Positions 1 through 6,100 of a DNA stretch of 6,241 nt are shown here, in pieces. The DNA is from an uncultured bacterium. Its GTDB lineage: Bacteria; Verrucomicrobiota; Kiritimatiellia; RFP12; UBA1067. Each line of letters opens with the position of its first letter. Position 1 is the first letter of the stretch. The notes under the pieces were generated by a model, which worked only from the letters and a program-made list of their open reading frames with translations, had not been told where the DNA came from and searched no databases. The DNA is taken from assembly GCA_902779075.1 (NCBI GenBank), contig CACZAK010000250.1, positions 1 through 6,241 of the forward strand. Reading direction: 5' to 3'. Both the position numbers and the translations under genes were made by a program.

Positions 1-165
1 CTGTACGACATAGCGCCTGTTCCTCGCAAGGTCCAGGTCGTCGGGATCCGCATCCCAAAACAGATTCTCTGAAAAATCGTCTTTGCTCATGTCGCCATAC
101 ATTATACCATAATTCGGCTTATCGTTGTTGGATGAAATGAACGCCGTATACTGCCGCACATTCAT
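1..165 (-). CDS. Unrecognised protein, N-terminal 55 residues only (runs off the left edge)
   Basis: The reading frame is open from an ATG at 165-163 to base 1 with no stop, giving 55 residues that begin MNVRQYTAF and end RYVVQ. I chose this start because a good AGGAG lies 8 bases upstream and the ATG follows the stop of the preceding gene by only 4 bases, an arrangement typical of translational coupling. The nearer ATG at 173-171 runs into a stop after three codons. There is no signal peptide or membrane segment in what is visible. The segment is polar and acidic in its second half (DADPDDLDLAR) and contains several aromatic residues. I do not recognise a family. It is the last visible gene of the cluster, so it may share the transcript of the three-helix protein before it. 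Confidence 0.6.
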   Translation of the reverse strand, partial: MNVRQYTAFISSNNDKPNYGIMYGDMSKDDFSENLFWDADPDDLDLARNRRYVVQ

Positions 166-169
166 TTCG

Positions 170-1525
170 TCATCTCCTTTTCCGCTTACGACTTTTTGAG
201 CGCGGATCGTCATCTGGCGGATGGAACGTCCCGATGAACTTCGCATTTGACAGCGAATCGCCGACTGGCTCGAAATCATGTCCTGTCGCCTTTCCTTCTT
301 CCGCATTGACATCGATTGAAACGTTAAGCGTTTTGCCGTTCTCCCCTCCACTGATGACAATGCCACCACCATCGGCGGAGGTTGCGCCAGGCGGTATCTT
401 CACCCACAAATCCCCAGACTTGCCACAATGATCCTTGTGCATGACTTCCACCGTTTCACCTGCAACGTCGATGCGCCATTCATTGCGCCACGACACATCC
501 TTCTGCCCAGTGAACAGATGGTAGCGTCCGTCTTTAAGCACATAAAGCGAATAGCCGACTTCACCAATGTACCTGTCAGTGCCAAGCGCGATTCGTTTCC
601 CCGATGCAAATGCCAGACGATAGTAGTGAGAACCATTCCAACGCCTACATTCAAGCGTGAACGGAACTTCGCCGCCGTCCAGGTTGACGATTTTCCACTT
701 TGGCTCGATTATGTCCGCAAAGGGATCGCCCTCGCCTGGTTCAAACCTTCCACTCGGGTGGAGAAGCCCAATATAACTGCGACTCTTCAACGAATCTCCA
801 ACGGGCGTTCCACCGCTTACGTCCTGTTCCCCGTTCTCCGTCTTGACCGAAATCGAGTCATTCGACCTGCCATAGACCTTAAGTGTCTTATCAGGGATAT
901 TCACCCATGTTTCATCACACATCATCTCAACTGTCTCATTCGTCACGTTGACGCGATAGTCGTTGCGGATGAAGTCGAATTCCAGCCCGTCAACAAGATA
1001 GTACTCCCCTGTCTGCAGGCGATAGACGGCGAACGGACCCGCTCCGCCAGTGTCCATCCAGACGCCAATACGCTTGCCGGACGGAAAAACGACACACTTG
1101 TCGTACTCGGCAAGGAACGGATGCGCCGGACGATACTCGACCGCAAACTCAAGCGCGGCGGTCTCGTTCGTCACGCTTGCGCTTCGCACCTCCGAGTAGC
1201 CACTTGACGTCGCATGGGCTACGATTCCATGCGCAACGAATGCAAAGACCGACCCAAGGCCAAACAGGAACAACCCCGCAAGGCCAAGGAGGAACTGTCC
1301 AAGCGCACGACCACACTGATGTTTGACCAACGACTTGAAGAACGCAATTATGTTGACGATTGTCACAATCACCTGCACGACAAACATAATATCGGCCAGC
1401 GCAATCCCGAACCAGCCGAGCGGCGGCGATATTGCATACGCCACGAACAGCAACAGCGCAGTGCAGCACCACGCGACAAACGGCCCGTACGCCGTCTCGA
1501 ATACGAATCTCGCAATCTTCCGCAT
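170..1525 (-). CDS. Membrane protein with three N-terminal helices and a duplicated C-terminal module, function unknown
   Basis: The product is 451 residues from the ATG at 1525-1523 (MRKIARF). I prefer this start to the in-frame GTG at 1579 because AAAGGAG sits 10 bases upstream and the upstream extension lies in the intergenic leader repeat. Hydrophobic helices are visible at about residues 14-32, 38-63 and 76-103. Basic residues at the N-terminus and in the second loop (KSLVKHQCGR) predict an N-in, C-out topology, placing the large C-terminal part in the periplasm or outside. That part contains two diverged copies of one module (about 147-257 and 306-436). The copies share F-x-SGKRI, Y-x-L-x-x-G-x-Y-x-L, RN(D/E)(Y/W)R, ETVE-x-M, WV-x-IP, PVGDSL and IG-x-x-HP. 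The tail is strongly basic (KSRKRKRR). I do not recognise a named family. The gene starts 56 bases after the radical SAM gene and is probably cotranscribed with it. Confidence 0.85.
   Translation of the reverse strand: MRKIARFVFETAYGPFVAWCCTALLLFVAYAISPPLGWFGIALADIMFVVQVIVTIVNIIAFFKSLVKHQCGRALGQFLLGLAGLFLFGLGSVFAFVAHGIVAHATSSGYSEVRSASVTNETAALEFAVEYRPAHPFLAEYDKCVVFPSGKRIGVWMDTGGAGPFAVYRLQTGEYYLVDGLEFDFIRNDYRVNVTNETVEMMCDETWVNIPDKTLKVYGRSNDSISVKTENGEQDVSGGTPVGDSLKSRSYIGLLHPSGRFEPGEGDPFADIIEPKWKIVNLDGGEVPFTLECRRWNGSHYYRLAFASGKRIALGTDRYIGEVGYSLYVLKDGRYHLFTGQKDVSWRNEWRIDVAGETVEVMHKDHCGKSGDLWVKIPPGATSADGGGIVISGGENGKTLNVSIDVNAEEGKATGHDFEPVGDSLSNAKFIGTFHPPDDDPRSKSRKRKRR
174..178 (-). promoter_or_regulatory. 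Ribosome binding site (AGGAG) for the partial gene at the left edge
   Basis: AGGAG lies 8 bases before the ATG at 165-163, inside the last codons of the upstream gene, so stop, ribosome binding site and next start are interleaved. The context GTAAGCG, AAAGGAG and then ATGA resembles the repeated leader seen at 1523-1573 and 5896-5946, but only over short blocks, so common origin is uncertain. It supports ATG 165-163 as the real start. Confidence 0.6.
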
Positions 1526-1573
1526 CCTTCTTCTACTCCTTTCGCTTGCCGCCGCAGGGCGCGTTCCGCGCGC
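1523..1573 (-). repeat. Leader repeat, copy 1: 51 bases with ribosome binding site and start codon
   Basis: These bases match 5896-5946 at 45 of 51 positions by my alignment. Read on the minus strand, each copy is a GC-rich block containing CCCTGCGG, then AAGCGAAAGGAGTAGA, then GAAGGATG, where the ATG is the start of the following gene. Similarity continues weakly into the first few codons (M-R-K versus M-Q-K) and stops abruptly upstream. Copy 1 almost fills the 56-base gap between the radical SAM stop and the three-helix protein. The AAAGGAG is 10 bases from the ATG and is the evident Shine-Dalgarno sequence. Confidence 0.8.
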
Positions 1574-1581
1574 ACCCACTT

Positions 1582-2676
1582 CTATGCCATGTCCTCAAGA
1601 ATGGATGCCACTGGGAACGCCGGGTTGTAGTGCCGCTGGATAAAGAGCGCGTTGCGCTCGGCGTAAAGCCGTTCCGCAAGACGATCGGCGAGCGGTATCA
1701 CGTGCCGCTCGTGTTCGCAGAAAAACGGCGGCACCGCATCGAGCGATCCGGTCGTCGAGATGTTCAGGCAGCCACACCGGTTGTTGCACCGCCCTTCGAG
1801 CGCGCATCCGGCACATGCCGGTTTCGCACTCTCGTTGCGCGCGAAGATGCATTCCCGGCTCCGCTCGTCAAGCCCGGTGCCGACATGGCCGATCTCATAA
1901 CCGGCGCGGCCGACGAACTGGACGCACGGATAGTACGTGCCGTCCGGCGCGACGGATATCTGCCGCCGCCCCAGCTGACACGACGCGCCGCGTCCGGGCC
2001 AGATGCGCGTGGCGATGCGCTTGTCAAACGCGGCGAAATAGACCTTCTCCTCGCGGCGGCAGGAATCGAGATACCAGTCCGCGAGACGTTCGTACGCTTT
2101 CCATAGCCGCCGCCGTGCGTCGGCGTCCCAACGCGCCTGGAAGTTGACGGTCGAGACAATGTACTTCGCGCCGCGCGCGCAGAGGTCCATGACGCCGTCC
2201 GCGAAATCTCCCGCCGTGTCGGGGTTGACGGTCATCATGACCGGCGCATACGGCAGTTCGGCAAGAACGAGCCCAAGTCCGCGCAATGCCTCCGCCGACG
2301 AGCCCGAGCCGTCTGCCCCGACGCGGTGCCGGTCGTGTGCGGTGGCCAGCCCGTCGCAACTCACCGCGACGCTGAGGCGGCATTCCCGCGCACGTTCGAC
2401 AAACGCCGGCGTCACCAAAGTGCCGTTCGTCGTCACCTTGTAGTGGAACGCGAACGGACGCCTCCTCTCGCAGGCGGCTATGATCTCGAAGATCAGCTCT
2501 TCGCGCAGCAGCGGCTCGCCGCCGAAGAATATGACGCCGCAGTTTTCCTCGCCGTCCGTGCACTCTGCAATCGCCGACAGGGCTGTCTCAAGCGCCATGT
2601 CGTTCGTCCCGTGTCGCGCGTAACAGTAGCGGCACGCGAGATTGCACCGGTCAGTGAGATGGAGCGTCAGGTGCAT
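1582..2676 (-). CDS. Radical SAM/SPASM domain protein, putative peptide or protein maturase
   Basis: This 364-residue protein is a radical S-adenosylmethionine enzyme. Residues C11, C15 and C18 form the CxxxCxxC motif for the [4Fe-4S] cluster that cleaves SAM, and FGGEP at 51-55 is the SAM-binding GGE motif. The C-terminal half has the complete SPASM pattern for two auxiliary clusters: C233-x12-G-x4-C251, then C288-x2-C291-x5-C297-x3-C301, then C320. Members with this layout usually modify ribosomally made peptides or proteins (thioether, C-C or epimerisation chemistry) or act as anaerobic sulfatase maturases; which applies here is not visible. I chose ATG 2676-2674 because the protein then begins MHLTLHLTDRCN, as radical SAM proteins of this type normally do; the TTG at 2721 is an unneeded extension. 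No Shine-Dalgarno sequence precedes the ATG, and the gene overlaps the upstream gene by 26 bases, so translation is probably coupled. No sulfatase is encoded in the window. Confidence 0.93.
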   Translation of the reverse strand: MHLTLHLTDRCNLACRYCYARHGTNDMALETALSAIAECTDGEENCGVIFFGGEPLLREELIFEIIAACERRRPFAFHYKVTTNGTLVTPAFVERARECRLSVAVSCDGLATAHDRHRVGADGSGSSAEALRGLGLVLAELPYAPVMMTVNPDTAGDFADGVMDLCARGAKYIVSTVNFQARWDADARRRLWKAYERLADWYLDSCRREEKVYFAAFDKRIATRIWPGRGASCQLGRRQISVAPDGTYYPCVQFVGRAGYEIGHVGTGLDERSRECIFARNESAKPACAGCALEGRCNNRCGCLNISTTGSLDAVPPFFCEHERHVIPLADRLAERLYAERNALFIQRHYNPAFPVASILEDMA

Positions 2677-3589
2677 GGCGTTTCGAGAGGTGGCTGAAGA
2701 ACCATTCAATCTGCGCGACAAGCTGCCGTTCCGCTATCTTGCGCCCGCTCCGCTCCTTGAATTCGTGCTTTTTCTTCCAGTCCGGCTTTCCTCCGGCATT
2801 CTTCTCGAACGCCTCGATTTCCTGCTTCGGGACGTATGCGACTGGATCGTAGAACACGCCGACGTCGACATGATGGCCCTCCGTCCGCTTGCCGAACCCT
2901 TGGACGGCCGCTTCCGCGGCATCGCGCGTGCGGCAGGTCCTGACGGTTGAGCCTTCCCAAGGATCCTTGAGCCAGCGGTCGGCGTCCGACTCGGAAATGT
3001 ATTCGATCCGCATCGATCCGTCGCGCGTGCCGAAGTCGAAAATCCACGTGCGCTTCTTCCGCGGCTCTTCAAGCGGCGCCCGGCGGGCACGGACGAGCCT
3101 CGCCACGAGATTCGGGTTCTCCCGCTTGCGCTCCCGTTCTCCGACAGGAGCCTCCACGCCGTCAAGTTCTTGCGCGTCCGCAAGCGTCACGCCACGTTTT
3201 CTGAATTCCCGCTCGATGATTGCAAGCGCAGCGTCCTCGGAAAGAATCACGGGCGGATTCATCGCCACGCAGCCGAAGGCGCCTTCGCCGTCGCCGGCAA
3301 GCGAGGCCGGCGGCAGCGGACAAACATCCGTCACAGGCCTTGGACTTTCCCGCTGCGGCTTTTTCGCGTCCGGCACGTTTTCCGTGGGCGCCGATGCCGG
3401 CGCGTCGCACGCCTCGCCGCCGAGCGCGAGCGTCTTGAGCCCGAGCGCGACGGCGCCGATCGTGGACACAATCGTCCGCAGACCCTTCCAGCGCTCCGGC
3501 ACACGCGAAAGATCCGCTTCGCCGATCTCGCCGGCCGTCGGATAGCGCGGCGTGGCATACCTGCGCAGGGGTGAAACAACCTCTCTCAT
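2651..3589 (-). CDS. Single-pass membrane protein, likely substrate or partner of the radical SAM enzyme
   Basis: The product has 312 residues. Residues 6-18 carry a Tyr/Pro-rich block (RYATPRYPT at 10-18) followed by VPERW at 30-34. One hydrophobic segment spans about 37-58. A Pro-rich linker comes next, then a Gly-rich block ending in FGCV at 105-108, directly followed by PPVILSEDAA at 112-121. A charged domain follows, with GVFYDP at 244-249 and a C-terminal amphipathic helix (AERQLVAQIEWFFSHL). Cysteines are few: C61, C90, C107 and C219. From memory, not from a search, proteins with this N-terminus and an FGCV..PPV.LSE block sit beside radical SAM genes in anaerobes, chiefly Firmicutes. 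I therefore infer that this is the partner or substrate. The start is fixed by AGGAGG 8 bases upstream and an ATGA overlap with the previous gene; the frame is open further upstream only as a shadow of that gene. C61 does not sit in a standard lipobox. Confidence 0.85.
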   Translation of the reverse strand: MREVVSPLRRYATPRYPTAGEIGEADLSRVPERWKGLRTIVSTIGAVALGLKTLALGGEACDAPASAPTENVPDAKKPQRESPRPVTDVCPLPPASLAGDGEGAFGCVAMNPPVILSEDAALAIIEREFRKRGVTLADAQELDGVEAPVGERERKRENPNLVARLVRARRAPLEEPRKKRTWIFDFGTRDGSMRIEYISESDADRWLKDPWEGSTVRTCRTRDAAEAAVQGFGKRTEGHHVDVGVFYDPVAYVPKQEIEAFEKNAGGKPDWKKKHEFKERSGRKIAERQLVAQIEWFFSHLSKRHAPDAPSH

Positions 3590-5898
3590 TTTTTTGGCCT
3601 CCTCGTCTTCTTCGACTTCCGCGCCTTTCTTGACCTGCCTTTTTTCTTGAGCGCTTTTTCCTGGATTACCTTTCGTTCCCAGGCCTCGAAGTCTGGACAG
3701 TCGCGCTTGACCTTCTCCAGCCGCTTCTTGAGACCCTTGACGGCTACGGCGCCGTTCTTCGGACACGCGAAAAGCGCAGAGACGATCCGCTCCGCCTCCG
3801 CCGCAAACCCGGCCTGCCGCGCGTGCAGGGCGAAGCACAGCAGATCGACGAGTTCGTCCTCGGACGGCGCATCGGCGAACGACGCCATCTCCTCCGCGTA
3901 TGCGCGGACGAACACCACGTCGCGCGCCAGCCGCGCCTTTGAGAACGAGACGCTTTGGAGCATCTTCTCTTTCCCGTCTTCGTCCGTAACCGACAACCCG
4001 ACCGAACCCGCCTGCGCCTCATACCAGACGCATCCGTGCGCAAGGAACTTCACGCGGCCAGCGTCCGACTTCGGCGGAACGACCCAGCCGTTTCCGGACG
4101 CTCTGAACCTCGCGGCGCGCGCTGTGGTCATCCCCGCCATCTCTTTGCATGGCAAAGAACATTCATCAACCTTCGCCGGATACGGGTCGACAGCTGCATA
4201 CACGGCACCTGACACGTCGGCAAAACCGGATGCCGCAAGCTCGCGTGTCAGCTCGTCCAGGTCTGGAGGCCGCATCATGTCTTCGCCAACCTCCGCACTA
4301 ATCACGACATTCGTCCCCTTGACACGAAATGTACATCCGTTTTCCGCGCAGACGCGCCTGAGCGCGGCGAACGCATAGACGTTCGTCGCAGCGAACGGAC
4401 GTACGGTGCGGGACACCGCGGACGCGTCGGCGGAGACCGCGTAGCGGATGTCGCCCTTCTCCGCCGCGCAGACGGAACAGCCCATGGCCGTGAAGAACGC
4501 GGCAACGTCGCCGATGGTCGCAGGAGGATGGAACTCTACGGACGGCAGCACGGTGTTCCGCCACTTGAAGAAAAGCATCTCTTTATCCCAATGGACGTTG
4601 TGGCGGCCGAAGTCGGCTGCCAATCCGATTTTCTCGATAGACACGTCCGAAACGTACCTTGCTTCGTCTTCGTCCGCAATCCAAACCTTGTGCGGTTCGG
4701 CAAACCAAGCCGTCCGCCAGTAGTCTAGGTTCGAACCGGCGTCGCCATAGACCGTGACCTTGACCGAAGCCCCGTAGTCCGGGTACGTTCCGCACATACC
4801 CGTCACAAGGTTCGTCGAGGACGCGAACACGGCAAGTTCACGATCGCCGTACTGGACGAGGGCAAGACCTTTCGAGAGATGCCGAGATTCCTTCGCGTTC
4901 TCTCGTATGTCATGAACGGCATTGAGCATGCCGCAAAACGGCGAGCAGCCGGGGATCTCAGAGGGGGCCGTGTAAAGACAAATGCCGTCCTTGGCATACG
5001 GCGGGTAGGGAAAGACCGGCTCGGCTCGGTTCACCTTTAGGGCGTTCCCTTCACGCGAGAAGCCGATTTCAAGCGTCATGCCGCGGAAGAAGAGCCAATC
5101 GCCCGTCACGGAGACGTTCGCCGTGTCAAGCTCAACCGGGAAGGCAAAACGGCGAAACGCGCACGTTCCCCTTCTGACGTCCCGAACGCGCAAATCAACT
5201 CGATAGACTGCACGTGAATGTTGTTCGCCGCACCCCACCTCGCCACACATGCGTATCTGACCAGATGCATCGCCCCATATCTGCAGAGAAGAGAGCCGTA
5301 CACTCTCGACATCCGCGACGACGACAACCGCCTCCGTATTCGTCGGAGCGCCCTGCGCCTGCGCCAGCAGTTCGCTTGGACCAAAAATTGGGGTGAAATC
5401 TTCTTCGAAAATGTCGCCCTCGAATCCCCATACTTTATTGTCCGAGTTAACCGTGAAGATATCTGCTGTGGAACATCTTGTGGAAATCTCAATCCGCCCG
5501 TCACATGATTCGCACGGAAGCCCCCAATTCATCACGTTCCGAACGAGCCACCATGTCGTAATGGGGATAGTCCGGCGCTCAGAATCGCCGTTGTGCGTCT
5601 TCTCGATCCTGTCAAACTTCACGAGATACGCGTCGCCCGCGTCAAGCAGGCGGCAGACTACTTCGCGTTTCTGCGGAGAGCCGTAATGGTCTGTCTTGGT
5701 GAAAATCCCGTTGACGGCGGACTTCGCCTCCTTAGGAGTGCAGACGACGACATTGCTGACGGCAACTCCGCCCCAGCCGTTCGTCGCAACGCGCACGAGC
5801 GCCGCTTCATCGAAAACCGGCGTCGTCCGCCCTCGTGCGGACGCGCAGCACGCCAGCGCGATGGAACAGACGAGAATCGCCTTTTTCAGTTTCTGCAT
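3586..5898 (-). CDS. Large secreted protein, cysteine-rich, with a possible secretin-N/STN-like segment; function unknown
   Basis: The 770-residue product begins with a Sec signal peptide (MQKLKKAILVCSIALACCASARG), with likely cleavage after ASA near residue 21; the residues before the cysteines are not a good lipobox. Residues 28-440 look beta-rich and match nothing I know. Residues about 452-535 fit a secretin-N/STN-like pattern: a beta strand, a helix starting TIGDVAAFF, two more strands, a helix (NVYAFAALRRVCAENG) and a final strand (TNVVIS). This assignment is by pattern only. Residues 654-745 are mainly helical, and the last 22 residues are almost all Lys, Arg and Ser. The mature chain has 22 cysteines, including CESC at 129-132 and CSVC at 474-477, which may form disulfides outside the cytoplasm. 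ATG 5898 is preceded by AAAGGAG at 10 bases within a repeated leader. The stop overlaps the next start as ATGA. It is probably the first gene of the cluster. Confidence 0.88.
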   Translation of the reverse strand: MQKLKKAILVCSIALACCASARGRTTPVFDEAALVRVATNGWGGVAVSNVVVCTPKEAKSAVNGIFTKTDHYGSPQKREVVCRLLDAGDAYLVKFDRIEKTHNGDSERRTIPITTWWLVRNVMNWGLPCESCDGRIEISTRCSTADIFTVNSDNKVWGFEGDIFEEDFTPIFGPSELLAQAQGAPTNTEAVVVVADVESVRLSSLQIWGDASGQIRMCGEVGCGEQHSRAVYRVDLRVRDVRRGTCAFRRFAFPVELDTANVSVTGDWLFFRGMTLEIGFSREGNALKVNRAEPVFPYPPYAKDGICLYTAPSEIPGCSPFCGMLNAVHDIRENAKESRHLSKGLALVQYGDRELAVFASSTNLVTGMCGTYPDYGASVKVTVYGDAGSNLDYWRTAWFAEPHKVWIADEDEARYVSDVSIEKIGLAADFGRHNVHWDKEMLFFKWRNTVLPSVEFHPPATIGDVAAFFTAMGCSVCAAEKGDIRYAVSADASAVSRTVRPFAATNVYAFAALRRVCAENGCTFRVKGTNVVISAEVGEDMMRPPDLDELTRELAASGFADVSGAVYAAVDPYPAKVDECSLPCKEMAGMTTARAARFRASGNGWVVPPKSDAGRVKFLAHGCVWYEAQAGSVGLSVTDEDGKEKMLQSVSFSKARLARDVVFVRAYAEEMASFADAPSEDELVDLLCFALHARQAGFAAEAERIVSALFACPKNGAVAVKGLKKRLEKVKRDCPDFEAWERKVIQEKALKKKGRSRKARKSKKTRRPKK
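3598..3603 (-). promoter_or_regulatory. Ribosome binding site (AGGAGG) for the 312-residue membrane protein
   Basis: A full AGGAGG lies 8 bases before the ATG at 3589-3587, inside the final codons of the 770-residue gene and followed by an A-rich spacer. It decides the start of the downstream gene. With the 4-base ATGA overlap it indicates strong coupled translation of the putative substrate. This contrasts with the radical SAM gene, which has no recognisable ribosome binding site, so the enzyme may be made in smaller amounts than its partner. Confidence 0.8.
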
Positions 5899-5946
5899 CC
5901 TTCATCTACTCCTTTCGCTTACCTCCGCAGGGTGTGTTCCGCCCGC
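5896..5946 (-). repeat. Leader repeat, copy 2: 51 bases with ribosome binding site and start codon
   Basis: This is the second copy of the leader described at 1523-1573, with six mismatches over 51 positions. AAAGGAG again sits 10 bases before the ATG. It forms the end of the 202-base gap between the nuclease-tail gene and the 770-residue gene. The rest of that gap (5947-6100) shows no open gene. It contains the inverted repeat at 6009-6048 and a short TCACA-N7-TGTGA palindrome at 5967-5983. I could not make out a convincing -35/-10 promoter, although an AT-rich patch (GAATATATG) lies at about 5960-5968. Confidence 0.8.
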
Positions 5947-6008
5947 CGACGTCCCATTGCATATATTCACACCACCTTTGTGATTTCCTTTACACGTTCA
6001 GATTCGCT

Positions 6009-6048
6009 TGGCGGAACGAGGACGCACATGCGCGTACCAAGTCCGCCA
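6009..6048. repeat. Bipartite inverted repeat between the nuclease tail and the 770-residue gene
   Basis: On the minus strand, TGGCGGA (6048-6042) is perfectly complementary to TCCGCCA (6015-6009). Nested inside, ACGC (6035-6032) pairs with GCGT (6025-6022) around a 6-base loop. The two unpaired sides between the stems are 6 bases each. In RNA this would be a 40-base hairpin with a central internal loop. No U-run follows, so it is not a standard intrinsic terminator. It could be a processed 3' end, an attenuator, a repetitive extragenic element or chance. Confidence 0.35.
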
Positions 6049-6100
6049 TGACCGCGAGCGCGCGTGGCGTGTACATGGTATGATTACGCCATTGCCTTTC

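Noticed and set aside
101..106. TATAAT with a preceding TGG on the minus strand, resembling an extended -10 promoter
   Set aside because: It lies inside the partial coding region, and no -35-like element is found about 17 bases upstream. It is more simply explained as codons.
428..1207. 259-codon open frame on the plus strand
   Set aside because: It is antisense to the three-helix protein, whose membrane segments, duplicated module and ribosome binding site are clear. The plus-strand translation has no domain-like pattern.
2677..2721. TTG start extending the radical SAM protein by 15 residues
   Set aside because: The extra residues do not resemble a radical SAM N-terminus, and the ATG at 2676 places the CxxxCxxC motif at the usual distance from the start.
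2889..3545. 218-codon open frame on the plus strand
   Set aside because: It is a Ser/Ala/Arg-rich translation opposite the 312-residue gene, typical of a GC-rich shadow frame.
1582..3589. Assignment of the radical SAM pair to the CXXX-repeat peptide maturation systems
   Set aside because: The enzyme is of similar general type, but the adjacent 312-residue protein has only four scattered cysteines and no CXXX repeats.
3590..3838. Upstream extension of the 312-residue gene to a start at 3838
   Set aside because: The extension lies wholly inside the 770-residue gene in another frame and has low-complexity Arg/Gly/Glu composition. The ATG at 3589 has AGGAGG and an ATGA overlap.
5967..5983. TCACA-N7-TGTGA palindrome, superficially like a CRP site or terminator
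   Set aside because: The half-sites are in the reverse order to a CRP site (TGTGA-N6-TCACA), the stem is only 5 bases and no U-tract follows.
6065..6091. Hairpin TGGCGT/ACGCCA just after the nuclease-tail stop codon, as a possible terminator
   Set aside because: The stem is 6 bases with a 15-base loop and no U-run follows; a match of this size can occur by chance.
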